Assembly: GCF_003434305.1 (NCBI RefSeq)
Contig: NZ_QKKX01000029.1
Span: 1-50,343 of the forward strand
DNA: 50,343 bases
DNA from: Micromonospora sp. MW-13
Lineage (GTDB): Bacteria > Actinomycetota > Actinomycetes > Mycobacteriales > Micromonosporaceae
Direction of reading: 5' to 3'
The translations under genes and the position numbers were made by a program. Below the pieces are notes generated by a model. It worked only from the letters and a program-made list of their open reading frames with translations, was not told the DNA's origin and ran no database searches. The number at the start of each line of letters is the position of its first letter. Within the stretch, counting starts at the first letter, position 1. Positions 8,138-16,784 of the stretch are shown piece after piece.

Positions 8138-8812
8138 TCAGCGTTCCCGGGCCGGGCCCTCCGGGCGGCCGTCCCGGGCGAAGTCGCCGTCCAGTTCGTC
8201 GACCGGCTCGTCGAGTGGCCTCCCGGCCCCGCGAGGCTCGCCAACCGGGCCCGGCTCGCCGGTACCGCGCCGCTCGCCGGTAGCGCGGGGAGCCGGCCGG
8301 TCCTGCTGTCGGCGCTCCAGCCGCTGCCGGCGCTGCGCGGCCTCGTCCAGCTCCTCGGCCAGCCGGGCCAGCTCCGAACGCAGGAAGTCCCGGGTGGCCA
8401 CCTCGCCCATCGCGATCCGTAGCGCGGCGATCTCCCGGGCCAGGTACTCCGTGTCCGCCTTCTGCATGGTCGCCCGGCGGCGGTCCTCCTCCAGCGCCAC
8501 CCGGTCCCGGTCCGCCTGCCGGTTCTGCGCGAGCAGGATCAGCGGCGCCGCGTACGAGGCCTGGAGGGAGAGCACCAGGGTCAGGAACGTGAAGGTGTAC
8601 GGGTCGAACTGCAGGTCGTCCGGGGCCAGGGTGTTCCAGGCGAACCACGCGGCGATCACCAGGGTCATGTAGACGATGAACAGCGCCGTGCCCATGCTCC
8701 GGGCGATCCCCTCGGACCACCGGCCGAACGCCTCCTGGTCGAACCGGGGCAGCTTCACGCCCCGGGGCTCGCGCGGCTGGTCCAGCCGCTCGGCCCGCCG
8801 CTGCTCACTCAT
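8138..8812 (-). CDS. DUF1003 domain-containing membrane protein
   Basis: A 224-residue protein of unknown function. It has two membrane segments (MGTALFIVYMTLVIAAWFAWN and TFTFLTLVLSLQASYAAPLILLA, roughly residues 40-105), typical of DUF1003, followed by an Asn-Arg-rich cytoplasmic coiled coil (QNRQADRDRVALEEDRRRA onward) and a low-complexity charged tail. Its ATG overlaps the end of the upstream CBS-domain gene by 8 nt, so translation is coupled. This pair is a recurrent actinobacterial arrangement, which suggests joint work in divalent-metal or membrane homeostasis; that role is inference. Confidence 0.85.
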   Translation of the reverse strand: MSEQRRAERLDQPREPRGVKLPRFDQEAFGRWSEGIARSMGTALFIVYMTLVIAAWFAWNTLAPDDLQFDPYTFTFLTLVLSLQASYAAPLILLAQNRQADRDRVALEEDRRRATMQKADTEYLAREIAALRIAMGEVATRDFLRSELARLAEELDEAAQRRQRLERRQQDRPAPRATGERRGTGEPGPVGEPRGAGRPLDEPVDELDGDFARDGRPEGPARER

Positions 8813-10091
8813 CGGCGCCGTCCAGCGCCCCGGTCCCGACGGCCGGGAGGGTCTCGGCGTCCCGGTCCCGCCAGTCGCGCGGCAGCGAGTGGTCCAGCAC
8901 GTCGTCGACCGTGACCGCGCCGACCAGCCGGTTGCTCCGGTCCACCACCGGCATGGCGACCAGGTCGTACGTCGCCATCCGGCGGGTGATCTCCGGCAGT
9001 GGGGTGGCGGGGCGCAGCGGGTCGATGTCGTTGACCACCACCCCGCCGAGCAGGTCTGCCGGCGGCTCGCGGAGCAGCCGCTGGAAGTGCACCATGCCCA
9101 GGTAACGACCGGTCGGGGTGGTCATCGGCGCGCGGGTCACGAAGACCTGCGCGGCCACCGCCGGGGAGAGCTGCTCCTCCCGGATCCGGGCGAGGGCCTC
9201 GGCGACCGTGGCGTCCGGGGGGAGGATCACCGGCTCCGAGGTCATCACGCTGCCGGCCGTGCCGGAGGTGTACTTCAGGAGCTGGCGTACCGGGTCGGCC
9301 TCGTTCGGCTCCATCAGGTCCAGCAGCACGTCCTGCTCGGGCGGGGGCAGCTCGTTGAGCAGGTCGGCGGCGTCGTCCGGGTCCATCTCCTCCAGCACGT
9401 CCGCGGCCCGTTCCCGGTCCAGCGCGGCGAGGATCTCCACCTGGTCGTGCTCGGGCAGCTCGCTGAGCACGTCGGCCAGCCGCTCGTCGTCCAGCGCCGC
9501 CGCCACCTCGTTCCGCCGGGTGTCGGGCAGGTCCTGGAGGGCGTTGGCCAGGTCGGCCGGGCGCATGTCCTCCAGCACGGCGAGCAGGTTCGCCGTGCCC
9601 CGGTTCTCGACGATGCCGCTCAGGCCACGCACCCGGTCCCACTCGACCTGCTGGAGGTGGCCCCGGCGGGTGAGCCGGCCGGTGTGCTCGCGGACGGCCA
9701 CCCGGGTCAGCGACCACTCGCCGCCCCGGCTGCACTCCATCGCCACGTCGACCACCCCGCCCGGCTGGCCGCCCGGGTCGATCTGCACCCGCCGGTCCAG
9801 CAGCTCCTGGAGCACCAGCAGCTCGTTGGGGCGCTTCTCGAACCGGCGCAGGTTGAGGGTGCCGCTGCCGAGCACCACCGCGTCGGCGTCGATGGAGGTG
9901 ATCCGGTTGATGGACAGGAAGATCCGCCGACGCATCGGCATCTCCGCCACCAGACCCACCACCTCGGGCGGGCGCTGGGTCGGCCGGAGCCGGGCGACCG
10001 CGTCCCGCACCCGTCCCACCTGGTCGCCGTTCGGGTCGAAGACGGCGACTCCGGCGAGACGGGCGATGTAGACCCGGTTCGGCGTGCTCAC
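8805..10091 (-). CDS. PRC-barrel/MgtE N-terminal/CBS domain protein
   Basis: About 428 residues in three parts: a PRC-barrel-like N terminus (VYIARLAGVAVFDPNGDQVGRV), an MgtE_N superhelical repeat region in the middle (recurring LADVLSELPEHDQVEILAALD-type helices), and two CBS motifs (VMTSEPVILPPDATVAEAL and the last 120 residues). It matches the cytosolic Mg2+-sensing half of MgtE but has no membrane channel domain, so it is more likely a sensor or partner than a transporter. The GTG giving VSTPNRVY was preferred to another GTG 6 nt upstream. The downstream DUF1003 gene is coupled to it. Confidence 0.85.
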   Translation of the reverse strand: MSTPNRVYIARLAGVAVFDPNGDQVGRVRDAVARLRPTQRPPEVVGLVAEMPMRRRIFLSINRITSIDADAVVLGSGTLNLRRFEKRPNELLVLQELLDRRVQIDPGGQPGGVVDVAMECSRGGEWSLTRVAVREHTGRLTRRGHLQQVEWDRVRGLSGIVENRGTANLLAVLEDMRPADLANALQDLPDTRRNEVAAALDDERLADVLSELPEHDQVEILAALDRERAADVLEEMDPDDAADLLNELPPPEQDVLLDLMEPNEADPVRQLLKYTSGTAGSVMTSEPVILPPDATVAEALARIREEQLSPAVAAQVFVTRAPMTTPTGRYLGMVHFQRLLREPPADLLGGVVVNDIDPLRPATPLPEITRRMATYDLVAMPVVDRSNRLVGAVTVDDVLDHSLPRDWRDRDAETLPAVGTGALDGADE

Positions 10092-10110
10092 AGGCACCAG
10101 CCTAAGCGCC

Positions 10111-10116
10111 TACTGT
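10111..10116 (+). promoter_or_regulatory. -10 element of a probable leaderless phzF transcript
   Basis: TACTGT ends 8 nt before the phzF ATG and no Shine-Dalgarno sequence precedes that ATG. Only 33 nt separate the two divergent starts, so the promoters of phzF and the CBS gene must overlap. Confidence 0.5.
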
Positions 10117-10124
10117 TTATCAAC

Positions 10125-10994
10125 ATGTCGACCTTGGCCTACGAGATCGTGGACGTCTTCACCGACCGCCCCTTCGCCGGCAATCCGCTGGCCGTGGTGT
10201 TCGGCGCCGAAGGACTGGCCACCGAGCAGATGCAGGCGCTCGCGCTGGAGTTCAACCTGTCCGAGACAGTGTTCGTGCTGCCGCCCACGCAGGTCGGGGC
10301 CACCTACCGGGCGCGGATCTTCACCCCCACCGACGAGCTGCCGTTCGCCGGGCACCCGAGCGTCGGCGCGGCGGTGACCGCGAGCCGGCGCGGGATGTTC
10401 GGCGTGGGGCAGGTCACCCAGGAGTGCGGGGCGGGGGTGCTGCCGATCGAGGTGACCGCGACCGGCGCGACGCTGACCGGCGGCACTCCCACCCTCGGCC
10501 CCGAGCTGGACCTGGAGCCGCTGCTGGAGATGACCGGTCTCACCGCCGACGACCACGCCGGCCCGGCCCCCCGGGTGGCGGGCTGCGGGCTGGAGTTCCC
10601 GTTCCTGCCGGTGCGTCCGGACGCGGTGGCCCGCGCCCGGGTCAACGCGGCGACGGCGGAGCGGTACGGGATCGAGCACGTCAGCGTCTTCTCCTGGGAA
10701 GCCGACTCGCAAACCGCACACGCCCGGGTATTCGTGCCCGGGCACGGCGTCCCGGAGGACCCGGCGACCGGATCGGCCGCCCTCGGGCTCGGCGTCTGGC
10801 TGGTCGCCAGCGGCCTGCTCCCCGGCGACGGCCGATCCTCCTACGCCGTCCGGCAGGGCATCGAGATCAACCGAGCGTCCTACCTGGGCTGCACGGTCAC
10901 GGCCGCCCACGGAGCCGCGGTCGGCGCCACGGTGACCGGAGACGTGATGGCGGTGGCCCGGGGCGAGATCGCCGTCCCGCCCTTCGTCGGTTGA
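10125..10994 (+). CDS. PhzF family isomerase/epimerase-like protein
   Basis: A 289-residue protein of the diaminopimelate-epimerase-fold PhzF family. PhzF itself isomerises trans-2,3-dihydro-3-hydroxyanthranilate in phenazine synthesis, but most family members are housekeeping proteins of unknown substrate. It has the N-terminal VDVFTDRPFAGNPLAVV signature, the conserved Glu in NLSETVFV that acts as the base in PhzF, the FAGHPSVGAA loop, and EDPATGSAALGLG in the C-terminal half. No other phenazine gene is near, so no phenazine role should be assumed. The ATG 8 nt after a -10-like box was chosen as the start; the long upstream extension of the frame is antisense to the CBS gene. Confidence 0.92.
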   Translation: MSTLAYEIVDVFTDRPFAGNPLAVVFGAEGLATEQMQALALEFNLSETVFVLPPTQVGATYRARIFTPTDELPFAGHPSVGAAVTASRRGMFGVGQVTQECGAGVLPIEVTATGATLTGGTPTLGPELDLEPLLEMTGLTADDHAGPAPRVAGCGLEFPFLPVRPDAVARARVNAATAERYGIEHVSVFSWEADSQTAHARVFVPGHGVPEDPATGSAALGLGVWLVASGLLPGDGRSSYAVRQGIEINRASYLGCTVTAAHGAAVGATVTGDVMAVARGEIAVPPFVG

Positions 10995-11107
10995 GCGGTG
11001 CGCAGGGGGCCGCGTCGACGCCTGCGGCAGCGCGCGGGCCGGCGTGGCGGCGACCCGTGGTGGCGGTGCGGTCGCGCGGCCCCACGGACATGCGGGAGGA
11101 TGCCGGG

Positions 11108-11623
11108 GTGACGGACGAGGTGGACGAGCGGGTCACGACGCCCCTGGTCGACGAGGCGGTGAAGAAGGCCGCCGTCGCCTGGGTGGGCGTCCCGGGCGAG
11201 CCGGCGCGGGCGCTGTGGTGCGTACCGTTCGAGGGGTCGCTCCTGGTGGTGAGCGGCCCCGGTGAGCAGTCGGCGCCCGGCCTGGCGGAGGCCGCCGAGG
11301 CGCAGGTCACCCTGCGCGGCGACCACGGCGGGCGGATCGTCGCCTGGCCGGCCCGGGTGACCCGGGTGGCGCCCGGCACCGAGGCGTGGACGGCCCTGGC
11401 CCCGACGGTGGCCGCCAAGCGGTTGAACGCCCCCGGCCCCACGGCCGAGCTGGTGCGGCGGTGGGCCGCCGAGGACTGCGCCCTGGTCCGGCTGGCCCCG
11501 GCCGGCGAGCCCGCGACCGGCGACCGGCTCCCGGACTCCTCGCTCGCCGAGCCGCCCCGGCCGGCCCCCGTGGTCCGGGCCACCCGCAGGCCGTTCCGCC
11601 TGCACCGGGTCCGCCGCCGCTGA
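11108..11623 (+). CDS. Conserved hypothetical protein, possible split-barrel flavin-binding fold
   Basis: A 171-residue protein that I cannot name with certainty. It begins VTDEVDERVTTPLVDEAVKKAAVAWV and contains alternating strands (ALWCVPFEGSLLVVSG, AQVTLRGDHGGRIVAWPARVTRVAPGT) reminiscent of the pyridoxamine-phosphate-oxidase-like split barrel, then a basic tail ending RRPFRLHRVRRR. The GTG start has GGGAGG 8 nt upstream; an ATG 18 nt earlier lacks one. It is transcribed with phzF, 113 nt downstream of it. The Arg-rich C terminus could contact nucleic acid or membrane, but nothing proves this. Confidence 0.7.
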   Translation: MTDEVDERVTTPLVDEAVKKAAVAWVGVPGEPARALWCVPFEGSLLVVSGPGEQSAPGLAEAAEAQVTLRGDHGGRIVAWPARVTRVAPGTEAWTALAPTVAAKRLNAPGPTAELVRRWAAEDCALVRLAPAGEPATGDRLPDSSLAEPPRPAPVVRATRRPFRLHRVRRR

Positions 11624-11689
11624 GCTTCCGGCCCATCTCGGAGCTGCCGGAGCCCGGCCGGCCCGGAGCCCGGCCGGCCCGGAGCCCGG

Positions 11690-12388
11690 TCAGGCCGGCA
11701 CGGCGGCCGGGTCCACCAGGTCGAGGACCTCGGTCAGCGAGCGCAGCACCGGCCCGGTCCAGTCCGGCTCGGCGTCGAACACCATGTGCTCGGCCAGGTC
11801 CGGGGCGGCCAGCCGCACCGCCGTCAGGCCCACCCGCGTCGCGCCGGTGAGCTCCCGGCTGCCCCCGTCGCCGACGTACAGGCAGTTGGCCGGGGCCAAC
11901 CCCAGCCGTTGGCACGCGGCCAGGTAGAGCGCCGGGTCGGGCTTGCAGCGCCCGACCTCCACGGAGAAGACCCGCACGTCGAGCAGCGGGTCGACGGCCA
12001 ACTGGGGCAGGAACGCCGGCAGCTCGTGGGTGCAGTCGCTGACCAGCCCGGTGCCCAGGCCGCGGCGGCGCAGCGCCGTCAGTACGGGCACCGCCTCGTC
12101 GCGCAGCCGGGTGTCGGCCCGTACCGCCCGGTGCCGGGACAGGACCGCCGCGCGCAGCGCGCTCTCCGGCGGGCTCACCCCGGCCTGGTCGCACACCCAG
12201 CGCAGAGTCGACTCGGCGTCGCCGAACAGCCCGCTGGCGCGCTGGTAGTAGCTGCGGTCGAGCACGGCGGCGAGCGCCTCGACGGGGCAACCGAGCAGCT
12301 CGGCGGTGGACCGGTGGGCCGCACCGCGCTGCACGGAACGGGTGAGCGTGCCGAAGAAGTCGAACAGCACCGCATGGAACTCGGGCAT
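11690..12388 (-). CDS. HAD family hydrolase
   Basis: A 232-residue haloacid-dehalogenase-superfamily phosphatase. Motif I is FDFFGTLT, with the nucleophile Asp of FDF followed by Phe in place of the usual second Asp-containing turn. Motif II is the Ser in LVSDCTHE, motif III is the Lys in CKPDPALY, and motif IV is VGDGGSREL. A helical cap lies between motifs I and II (about residues 15-85), as in subclass C1. The start ATG is preceded by GGAGG. It diverges from an EamA transporter gene and converges on the preceding hypothetical gene. The substrate cannot be read from the sequence. Confidence 0.9.
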   Translation of the reverse strand: MPEFHAVLFDFFGTLTRSVQRGAAHRSTAELLGCPVEALAAVLDRSYYQRASGLFGDAESTLRWVCDQAGVSPPESALRAAVLSRHRAVRADTRLRDEAVPVLTALRRRGLGTGLVSDCTHELPAFLPQLAVDPLLDVRVFSVEVGRCKPDPALYLAACQRLGLAPANCLYVGDGGSRELTGATRVGLTAVRLAAPDLAEHMVFDAEPDWTGPVLRSLTEVLDLVDPAAVPA

Positions 12389-12496
12389 GGGGAGGTGCCT
12401 CCGGGCGTCGAGGGGGAGGGTCGCCAACGGATTTCCATGATCGTAACGGAGTGCTGACGTTCTGTGGTGGCCGGTGCCGTGTGAGGATTGCTTCCC

Positions 12497-13468
12497 GTGT
12501 CCGTACCCCCGCAGCGCCGACCGACGGTCGACGCGCCGACCGTCGGTGTCGTCGTCTTGGCCGTCGTCGCGGTCTCCTCCTCCGCGCCGCTGGTCGCCTT
12601 CGCCGCCGCACCGGCCCTGGCGATCGCCTTCTGGCGGAACCTGCTCGCGGTCGGCGTGCTCGGCCCGTTCGTGCTGGCCCGGCGGCGGACCGAGTTCCGG
12701 GCGCTCACCGTCCGCGGGGGCCGGCGTGCGGGCTGGTACTGCGTGCTCTCCGGGATCGCGCTGGCCGCCCACTTCGCCACCTGGATGCCGAGCGTCCAGC
12801 TCACCTCGGTCGCTGCCGCCACCGCACTGGTCGCCACGCAGCCGGTCTGGCAGGGGCTGATCGCCCGGGGGCAGGGGCGGCGGCTGCCGCCGGCGGTCTG
12901 GGCCGGCATCGGGGTGGCGGTCGGCGGAGCGGTGCTCGCCTCGGGGGCCGACCTCGGCGTCTCCGGCCCGGCGTTCGCCGGTGACCTGCTCGCGCTGGCC
13001 GGGGGCATGTGCGGCGCGGTCTACACCGCCCTCGGGGAGGGGGCCCGCCGCACCGTCAGCACCACCACGTACACCACCATCTGTTACGGGGTGTGCGCGC
13101 TGGTCCTGCTGGCGGTCTGCCTGGTCGGCGGGGTGCGGCTGGGTGGCTGGGACGCCGACACCTGGCTGGCGATCCTCGCCCTGGTCGGCGGCGCCCAGCT
13201 CCTCGGCCACTCGATGTTCAACTACGCGCTGCGCCGGATCTCGGCGACCACGGTCAGCGTGCTGATCCTGCTGGAGGCGCCCGGGGCCGCCCTGATCGCC
13301 TGGGTCTGGCTCGGCCAACTCCCCCGGGCCGCCGCGCTGCCCGGGCTCGCGCTGCTGCTGGTCGGCGTGGTCGTGGTGGTGCTCGGTGGGGCGCGCGCCG
13401 GCCGCCGGGCCGTCCCCACTGCGCTGCCCGCCGACGCCAGCCCGCTCGCCGAGCGCCCGCCGGCCTGA
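12497..13468 (+). CDS. EamA/DMT-family transporter
   Basis: A membrane protein of about 323 residues with ten hydrophobic helices in two EamA repeats, typical of drug/metabolite exporters. Recognisable pieces are the first-repeat AFWRNLLAVGVLGPFVLARR, the short TSVAAATALVATQPVW helix that ends repeat one, and the second-repeat SATTVSVLILLEAPGAALIAWVWLGQ. The GTG at 12497 has GAGG 10 nt upstream and was preferred to a TTG 9 nt earlier, which has no spacing for a ribosome site. A basic Ala-rich tail follows the last helix. The exported substrate is unknown. An APC-family permease gene begins 88 nt downstream. Confidence 0.88.
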   Translation: MSVPPQRRPTVDAPTVGVVVLAVVAVSSSAPLVAFAAAPALAIAFWRNLLAVGVLGPFVLARRRTEFRALTVRGGRRAGWYCVLSGIALAAHFATWMPSVQLTSVAAATALVATQPVWQGLIARGQGRRLPPAVWAGIGVAVGGAVLASGADLGVSGPAFAGDLLALAGGMCGAVYTALGEGARRTVSTTTYTTICYGVCALVLLAVCLVGGVRLGGWDADTWLAILALVGGAQLLGHSMFNYALRRISATTVSVLILLEAPGAALIAWVWLGQLPRAAALPGLALLLVGVVVVVLGGARAGRRAVPTALPADASPLAERPPA

Positions 13469-13556
13469 CTGCGGGTACTTTCCGCGGCGAGTGTCGCGGT
13501 TCCGCCCGCCCCGGCGCACCTCTTCGGCGACAGTGCGAGGGGAGAGGGGCGGTGGG

Positions 13557-15752
13557 ATGGGCGAGGGCGGTGGGGAGGGGACGGTTGTCACCCCGGAGGC
13601 GGAGTTCCCGGCCCTGGGGCCGGAGGAGCTGGGGTCGCTGCGGCGGATCGGGGACCGCTGGCGGGTGGCCCGGCGGGAGCAGCCGGAGCCGGCGGGCGAA
13701 CTGCCGGTGGACCCGACCCTCGGGCGGTACCGCCGGCGGCCCGCCCCGAGCCGGTTCGGCCGGCTGGCGCCGATCGAGCTGTTCCGGGTCGAGGAGCCGG
13801 ACGAACTGGTCGCCACCGAGCAGGCGAACCTGCCCGGCTCCCGCCTGGGCCGCGGCCTCGTCCGGCTCCGTCGGGGGGCGCTCGGCCCGCCCCTGAACAG
13901 CGCGGCCGTGCTGTACGAGCGGATGCGCAAGCTGGTCGCCCTGCCGGTGCTCTCCTCCGACCTGCTCAGCTCGGTGGCGTACGGGCCGGAGGCGATGCTG
14001 GCCGTGCTGGTGCTGGCCGGCGGTGCCGCCCTGGGGTTGTCGTTGCCGCTGGGCGCGTTGCTGGTGCTGCTGATGGTCGCGGTCGGGGTCTCCTACCGGC
14101 AGACCATTCCGGCCTACCCGCACGGCGCCGGCTCGTACCTCGTGGCCGGCGACAACCTGGGCGCCGGGGCCGGGCTCACCGCGGCGGCCGGCCTGATGAT
14201 CGACTACGTGCTGACGGTGTCGGTGTCGGTGGCCGCCGGCATCCACGCCATCACCTCGGCCCTGCCGGGGCTCACCGGTCTGACCGTCCCGCTCGGCGTG
14301 CTGGTGATCGCGGTGCTGCTCGCCGGCAACCTCCGCGGCGTCCGTACCGCCGGGAACATCTTCGTGCTCCCCACGTACGCCTTCATCGCCGCGCTGCTGG
14401 CGGTGCTCGGCGCCGGCTTCCTCCAGGCGGCCGGCCGGGGGTTCACGGCGCTGCCGGCGCCGGACGTGCCGGCGGCCGAGGGGCTGGGCCTGCTGCTGGT
14501 GCTGCGGGCGTTCTCCTCCGGGGCGGTGTCGATGACCGGCATCGAGGCGGTGTCCAACGCGATCCCGGCGTTCCGTCCGCCGGAGTGGCGCAACGCGCGC
14601 ACCACCCTGAGCTGGATGGTCGCCATGCTGGTGGTCCTGTTCGCCAGCATCGTCGTGCTGATCCACCTGGACGGCCTGGTGCCCCGGTCGGGGGAGACGC
14701 TGCTGTCCCAGCTTGCCCGGACCAGCTTCCCCACCGGCCCCTGGTACGCCCTGGTGCAGGCGGCCACCGCGCTGATCCTGCTGCTGGCCGCGAACACCGC
14801 CTTCAACGACTTCCCCCGGCTGCTGTTCTTCATGGCCCGGGCCGGGCACGCCCCGCGCCGGTTCCTGCACATGGGGGACCGGCTGGCGTTCAGCAACGGC
14901 CTCGTCGCCCTCTCCGGCACGGCGGCGCTCGTCTTCGTCACCTTCGGGGGGCACACCGAGGCGCTGATCCCGCTCTACGCGGTCGGGGTGTTCCTGGCGT
15001 TCACCCTCTCCCAGGCCGGGATGGTGGTGCACTGGCGCCGCCGGCGCGGGGCGCGCTGGCGGCGTCGGCTGGCGGTCAACGCGGTCGGCACGACGCTGTC
15101 CGGGTTGGTCCTGCTGACCGCCGCGGTCGCCAAGTTCGCCGAGGGCGCCTGGGTGGTGGTCGTCGCCGTGCCGCTGCTGGTGCTGCTCTTCCACCGGGTG
15201 CAGCGGCACTACCGGCAACAGCACCGGGCGCTGGCGCTGCGCCCGCCCGGGACTGCCCAGACGTCCCCCGGGGCGCCCCGGGGAACCGCGGCGGGCGACG
15301 CGGACGGTGCGCCCCTGCCGGCCGAGGGGCAGGAGGTGCCACAGCAGATCCGGCATCTGGTGGTGGTGCCGGTGGCCCGGCTCAACCGGGCCTCGCTGCG
15401 CGCCCTCGCGTACGCGGCGTCGCTCGGGCAGCCGACCCTGGCCGTGCACCTCGCCCCGAACGAGGTGGAGGCCGACCGGTTCCGTGGGCAGTGGGAGGCG
15501 TGGGGGGACCACCTGCGGCTGGAGACGATCGTGTCGCCGTACCGGGCGGTGATCGGGCCGCTGGCCCACTACCTGGAGGCGCTGCACGCCTCCAGGGCCG
15601 ACCTGGTGCTCACCGTGATCGTGCCCGAGGTGGTGCTGCGCCACCGCTGGCACCGGCCGCTGCACAGCCAGGTGGAGCGGCGGCTGCGCCGGGCGTTGCG
15701 GGAGCTGCCCGGGGTGGTGGTGACCAGCGTCCCGGTGCACCTGCCCGGGTGA
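13557..15752 (+). CDS. APC superfamily permease with C-terminal cytosolic domain (Rv2690c-like)
   Basis: A 731-residue integral membrane protein. About 150 hydrophilic residues come first, then 12 transmembrane helices of the amino acid-polyamine-organocation fold, starting around LSSDLLSSVAYGPEAMLAVL, a classic first-helix region. A soluble C-terminal domain of roughly 170 residues (from IRHLVVVPVARLNRASLRALAYA) resembles a universal-stress-type fold. The layout matches Rv2690c of M. tuberculosis, which lies beside Trk potassium genes; those are absent here. It is often annotated as an amino acid permease, but potassium or another cation is as likely. The ATG start has a purine-rich GAGGGGAGAGG upstream. 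Confidence 0.88.
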   Translation: MGEGGGEGTVVTPEAEFPALGPEELGSLRRIGDRWRVARREQPEPAGELPVDPTLGRYRRRPAPSRFGRLAPIELFRVEEPDELVATEQANLPGSRLGRGLVRLRRGALGPPLNSAAVLYERMRKLVALPVLSSDLLSSVAYGPEAMLAVLVLAGGAALGLSLPLGALLVLLMVAVGVSYRQTIPAYPHGAGSYLVAGDNLGAGAGLTAAAGLMIDYVLTVSVSVAAGIHAITSALPGLTGLTVPLGVLVIAVLLAGNLRGVRTAGNIFVLPTYAFIAALLAVLGAGFLQAAGRGFTALPAPDVPAAEGLGLLLVLRAFSSGAVSMTGIEAVSNAIPAFRPPEWRNARTTLSWMVAMLVVLFASIVVLIHLDGLVPRSGETLLSQLARTSFPTGPWYALVQAATALILLLAANTAFNDFPRLLFFMARAGHAPRRFLHMGDRLAFSNGLVALSGTAALVFVTFGGHTEALIPLYAVGVFLAFTLSQAGMVVHWRRRRGARWRRRLAVNAVGTTLSGLVLLTAAVAKFAEGAWVVVVAVPLLVLLFHRVQRHYRQQHRALALRPPGTAQTSPGAPRGTAAGDADGAPLPAEGQEVPQQIRHLVVVPVARLNRASLRALAYAASLGQPTLAVHLAPNEVEADRFRGQWEAWGDHLRLETIVSPYRAVIGPLAHYLEALHASRADLVLTVIVPEVVLRHRWHRPLHSQVERRLRRALRELPGVVVTSVPVHLPG

Positions 15753-15823
15753 GGGCGACCGGCCCGGCGGGACCGCGCACCGGTCAGCCGGCAGCCAGTC
15801 CTCGCCGGCCGGAGGACGGGGGG

Positions 15824-16672
15824 CTACCCGGCGGCGACGCCGACCGCCTTCGCGCTGGCCGTCCAGAGCCGGGCGGCGAGCTGCGGGTCGGCGGCCCTGC
15901 GCAGCGGGCGGCGGGGCCGCCGGTCGGCGTAGTAGCCGCCGGTCGTCAGCCTGGCCGGCTCCTGGTCGGCGAGCCAGACCAGCGTCTCGGCGCCCTTCTC
16001 GGGGCTGCGGAACGGCAGGATCCGCATGCCCAGGGCCACCAGCCGGCTGTCCGCGCCGAACCGGGTCCGCACCACGCCGGGGTGGAAGCAGTACGCGGGG
16101 ATCTCCGGCCAGCGCCGGGCCGCCTCCGCGGTGAACAGGATGTTCGCCTGCTTGCTGGTGCCGTACGCGCGCATCGGCCGGTAGCCGCGCAGCGTGGCGT
16201 TGAGGTCGTCCGGGTCCAGCACGCCGCTGCGGTGCGCGGCGGAGGCGGTGACCACGAGCCGGCCGACCCGGTCCCGCAGCAGGGTGCTGAGCAGGAACGG
16301 GGCCAGGTGGTTGGCCTGCATGGACAGCTCGAACCCGTCGACCGTGGTGGCCGGGCGCAGCACGATCGCCCCGGCGTTGTTGGCCAGCACGTCGATCCGG
16401 TCGTACGCGGCGCGCAGCCGCTCCGCCAGCCCCCGCACGTCGTCGAGGACCGCGAAGTCGGCCCGGAACAACTCGGGCCGCTCACCGCTGGCGTCCCGCA
16501 CCCGGTCGCCGGCCGCCTGGAGGCGGGCCGGGTCCCGGCCGACCAGTACCACCTGGTCACCGCGGCGCGCCAGGTCCACGGCGGCGGCCAGTCCGATGCC
16601 GGAGCTGGCCCCGGTCACCACCACGATCCGACGCCCAGTGAGATCTTCCACAGGTCCATTCACCCCGGTCAC
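15824..16672 (-). CDS. SDR family oxidoreductase (retinol-dehydrogenase-like)
   Basis: A 282-residue NAD(P)-dependent short-chain dehydrogenase. The cofactor motif TGASSGIG is near residue 20, followed by LANNAGAIV, the catalytic Ser region VVTASAAHRSG, and the active-site YGTSKQAN with Tyr and Lys four residues apart. The C-terminal FHPGVVRTRFG segment is typical of the classical SDRs called retinol dehydrogenase or WW-domain-oxidoreductase-like. The substrate is unknown. It diverges from the CitE-type lyase gene across 112 nt that must hold both promoters. Confidence 0.9.
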   Translation of the reverse strand: MTGVNGPVEDLTGRRIVVVTGASSGIGLAAAVDLARRGDQVVLVGRDPARLQAAGDRVRDASGERPELFRADFAVLDDVRGLAERLRAAYDRIDVLANNAGAIVLRPATTVDGFELSMQANHLAPFLLSTLLRDRVGRLVVTASAAHRSGVLDPDDLNATLRGYRPMRAYGTSKQANILFTAEAARRWPEIPAYCFHPGVVRTRFGADSRLVALGMRILPFRSPEKGAETLVWLADQEPARLTTGGYYADRRPRRPLRRAADPQLAARLWTASAKAVGVAAG

Positions 16673-16784
16673 GGCACGAGGTTACCGTGGCGTCACAAAC
16701 ACCTTTGCGATCGTTAAGTCCGCCGGTGCGGCGGGCACCCGTCAGCCCGTCGGCCGGTCCGCCGACGCGGGAAGGAGCGCATCC

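Noticed and set aside
8676..10124. A long in-frame extension of the PhzF protein to 772 residues
   Set aside because: The extra part is antisense to the DUF1003 and CBS genes; the PhzF signature begins at the ATG at 10125.
10125..10994. PhzF as a sign of phenazine synthesis
   Set aside because: No other phz gene is present and the family is mostly unrelated to phenazines.
13254..15740. An 828-residue open frame on the minus strand
   Set aside because: It is antisense to the APC permease, whose helices and start signal are clear, and has only low-complexity residues.
16692..16720. GTCACA-N17-TAAGTC promoter for the CoA lyase
   Set aside because: The -10 matches the consensus at too few positions to claim it.
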